Assembly: GCA_008501785.1 (NCBI GenBank)
Contig: QQUD01000854.1
Location: forward strand, 1 to 6,358
DNA length: 6,358 bases
Direction: 5' to 3'
DNA from: Chloroflexota bacterium
GTDB taxonomy: Bacteria > Chloroflexota > Anaerolineae > Promineifilales > Promineifilaceae
Shown here: in pieces, positions 6,250-6,358 of the stretch
How positions within the stretch are numbered: the first letter of the stretch is position 1
Layout of the letters: each line of letters starts with the position of its first letter
Program-made: the position numbers and the translations under genes
Notes under the pieces: model-generated
The model's input: only the letters and a program-made list of their open reading frames with translations
Told to the model about the DNA's origin: nothing
The model's database searches: none

Positions 6250-6358
6250 TTAGATAGCAAAAGGGAGTGATGCATAATCATGAACAACGTCATTCCACTG
6301 ACGACTAAGCCAAACAGCGCGTGCTTTAGCTACCAAACGAGCACCATCCTCAAGCCAT
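6250..6358 (-). CDS. Possible C-terminal end of a minus-strand gene entering from the right edge
   Basis: Reading the minus strand from the edge gives 35 open codons, then TAA at 6252-6250. The peptide contains EDGARLVAKARAVWLSRQWN followed by DVVHDYASLPFAI. Its composition looks like a real helical protein end (charged and aliphatic residues alternating, W and Y present). The antisense plus-strand reading is rich in Ser, Thr and Pro. If real, the gene converges on the regulator with a 75-base spacer. The family is not recognisable from so short a piece, and 35 open codons can arise by chance, so this is tentative. Confidence 0.42.
   Translation of the reverse strand, partial: WLEDGARLVAKARAVWLSRQWNDVVHDYASLPFAI

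Noticed and set aside
6280..6358. Plus-strand gene start (ATG at 6280, GGGAG 12 bases upstream) running off the right edge
   Set aside because: The 26-residue peptide is Ser/Thr/Pro-rich and shadow-like, the spacing to GGGAG is long, and the antisense minus-strand reading looks more like protein. It cannot be fully excluded.

Overview
This window of about 50% GC holds two long, divergently transcribed genes separated by a 681-base region packed with repeats, plus a short end region. Everything here is read from sequence alone. The most likely source is a Chloroflexota bacterium (Anaerolineae or Caldilineae type). The basis is the architecture of the large LuxR/MalT-like regulator, with a YWYAY-type N-terminal domain ahead of a STAND ATPase. 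This assignment is inference, not proof.

Layout. Positions 1-2370 (minus strand) encode a cytoplasmic family GH3 beta-glucosidase whose last residues run off the left edge. Positions 2371-3051 hold no credible gene. They contain two inverted REP-type elements (2455-2523 and 2662-2729), a long imperfect inverted repeat (arms 2551-2645 and 2760-2867) that encloses the second REP element, two candidate promoters, a pair of G-rich direct repeats and a 12-bp perfect inverted repeat around the proximal -10 box. Positions 3052-6174 (plus strand) encode a 1040-residue MalT-like ATP-dependent LuxR-family regulator. Positions 6175-6358 hold a short convergent spacer and possibly the tail of a minus-strand gene entering from the right edge.

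How it may work together. MalT-like proteins sense a small ligand, often a sugar, and activate catabolic genes from directly repeated asymmetric boxes. A divergent beta-glucosidase is a plausible target, and the G-rich direct repeats next to the regulator's promoter are plausible self-binding sites. Both links are inference.

The most unusual signal is dispersed. The palindrome ACGGCCGT, often extended to AAACGGCCGTTT, occurs 9 times, and its CGGCCG core 14 times, in 6.36 kb. About 0.1 and 1.6 would be expected by chance. All copies lie inside the two long genes, in several reading frames and on both gene orientations, and none lies in the intergenic repeat region. This resembles the highly iterated palindromes of cyanobacteria (HIP1) and may be a genome-wide mark of this lineage.
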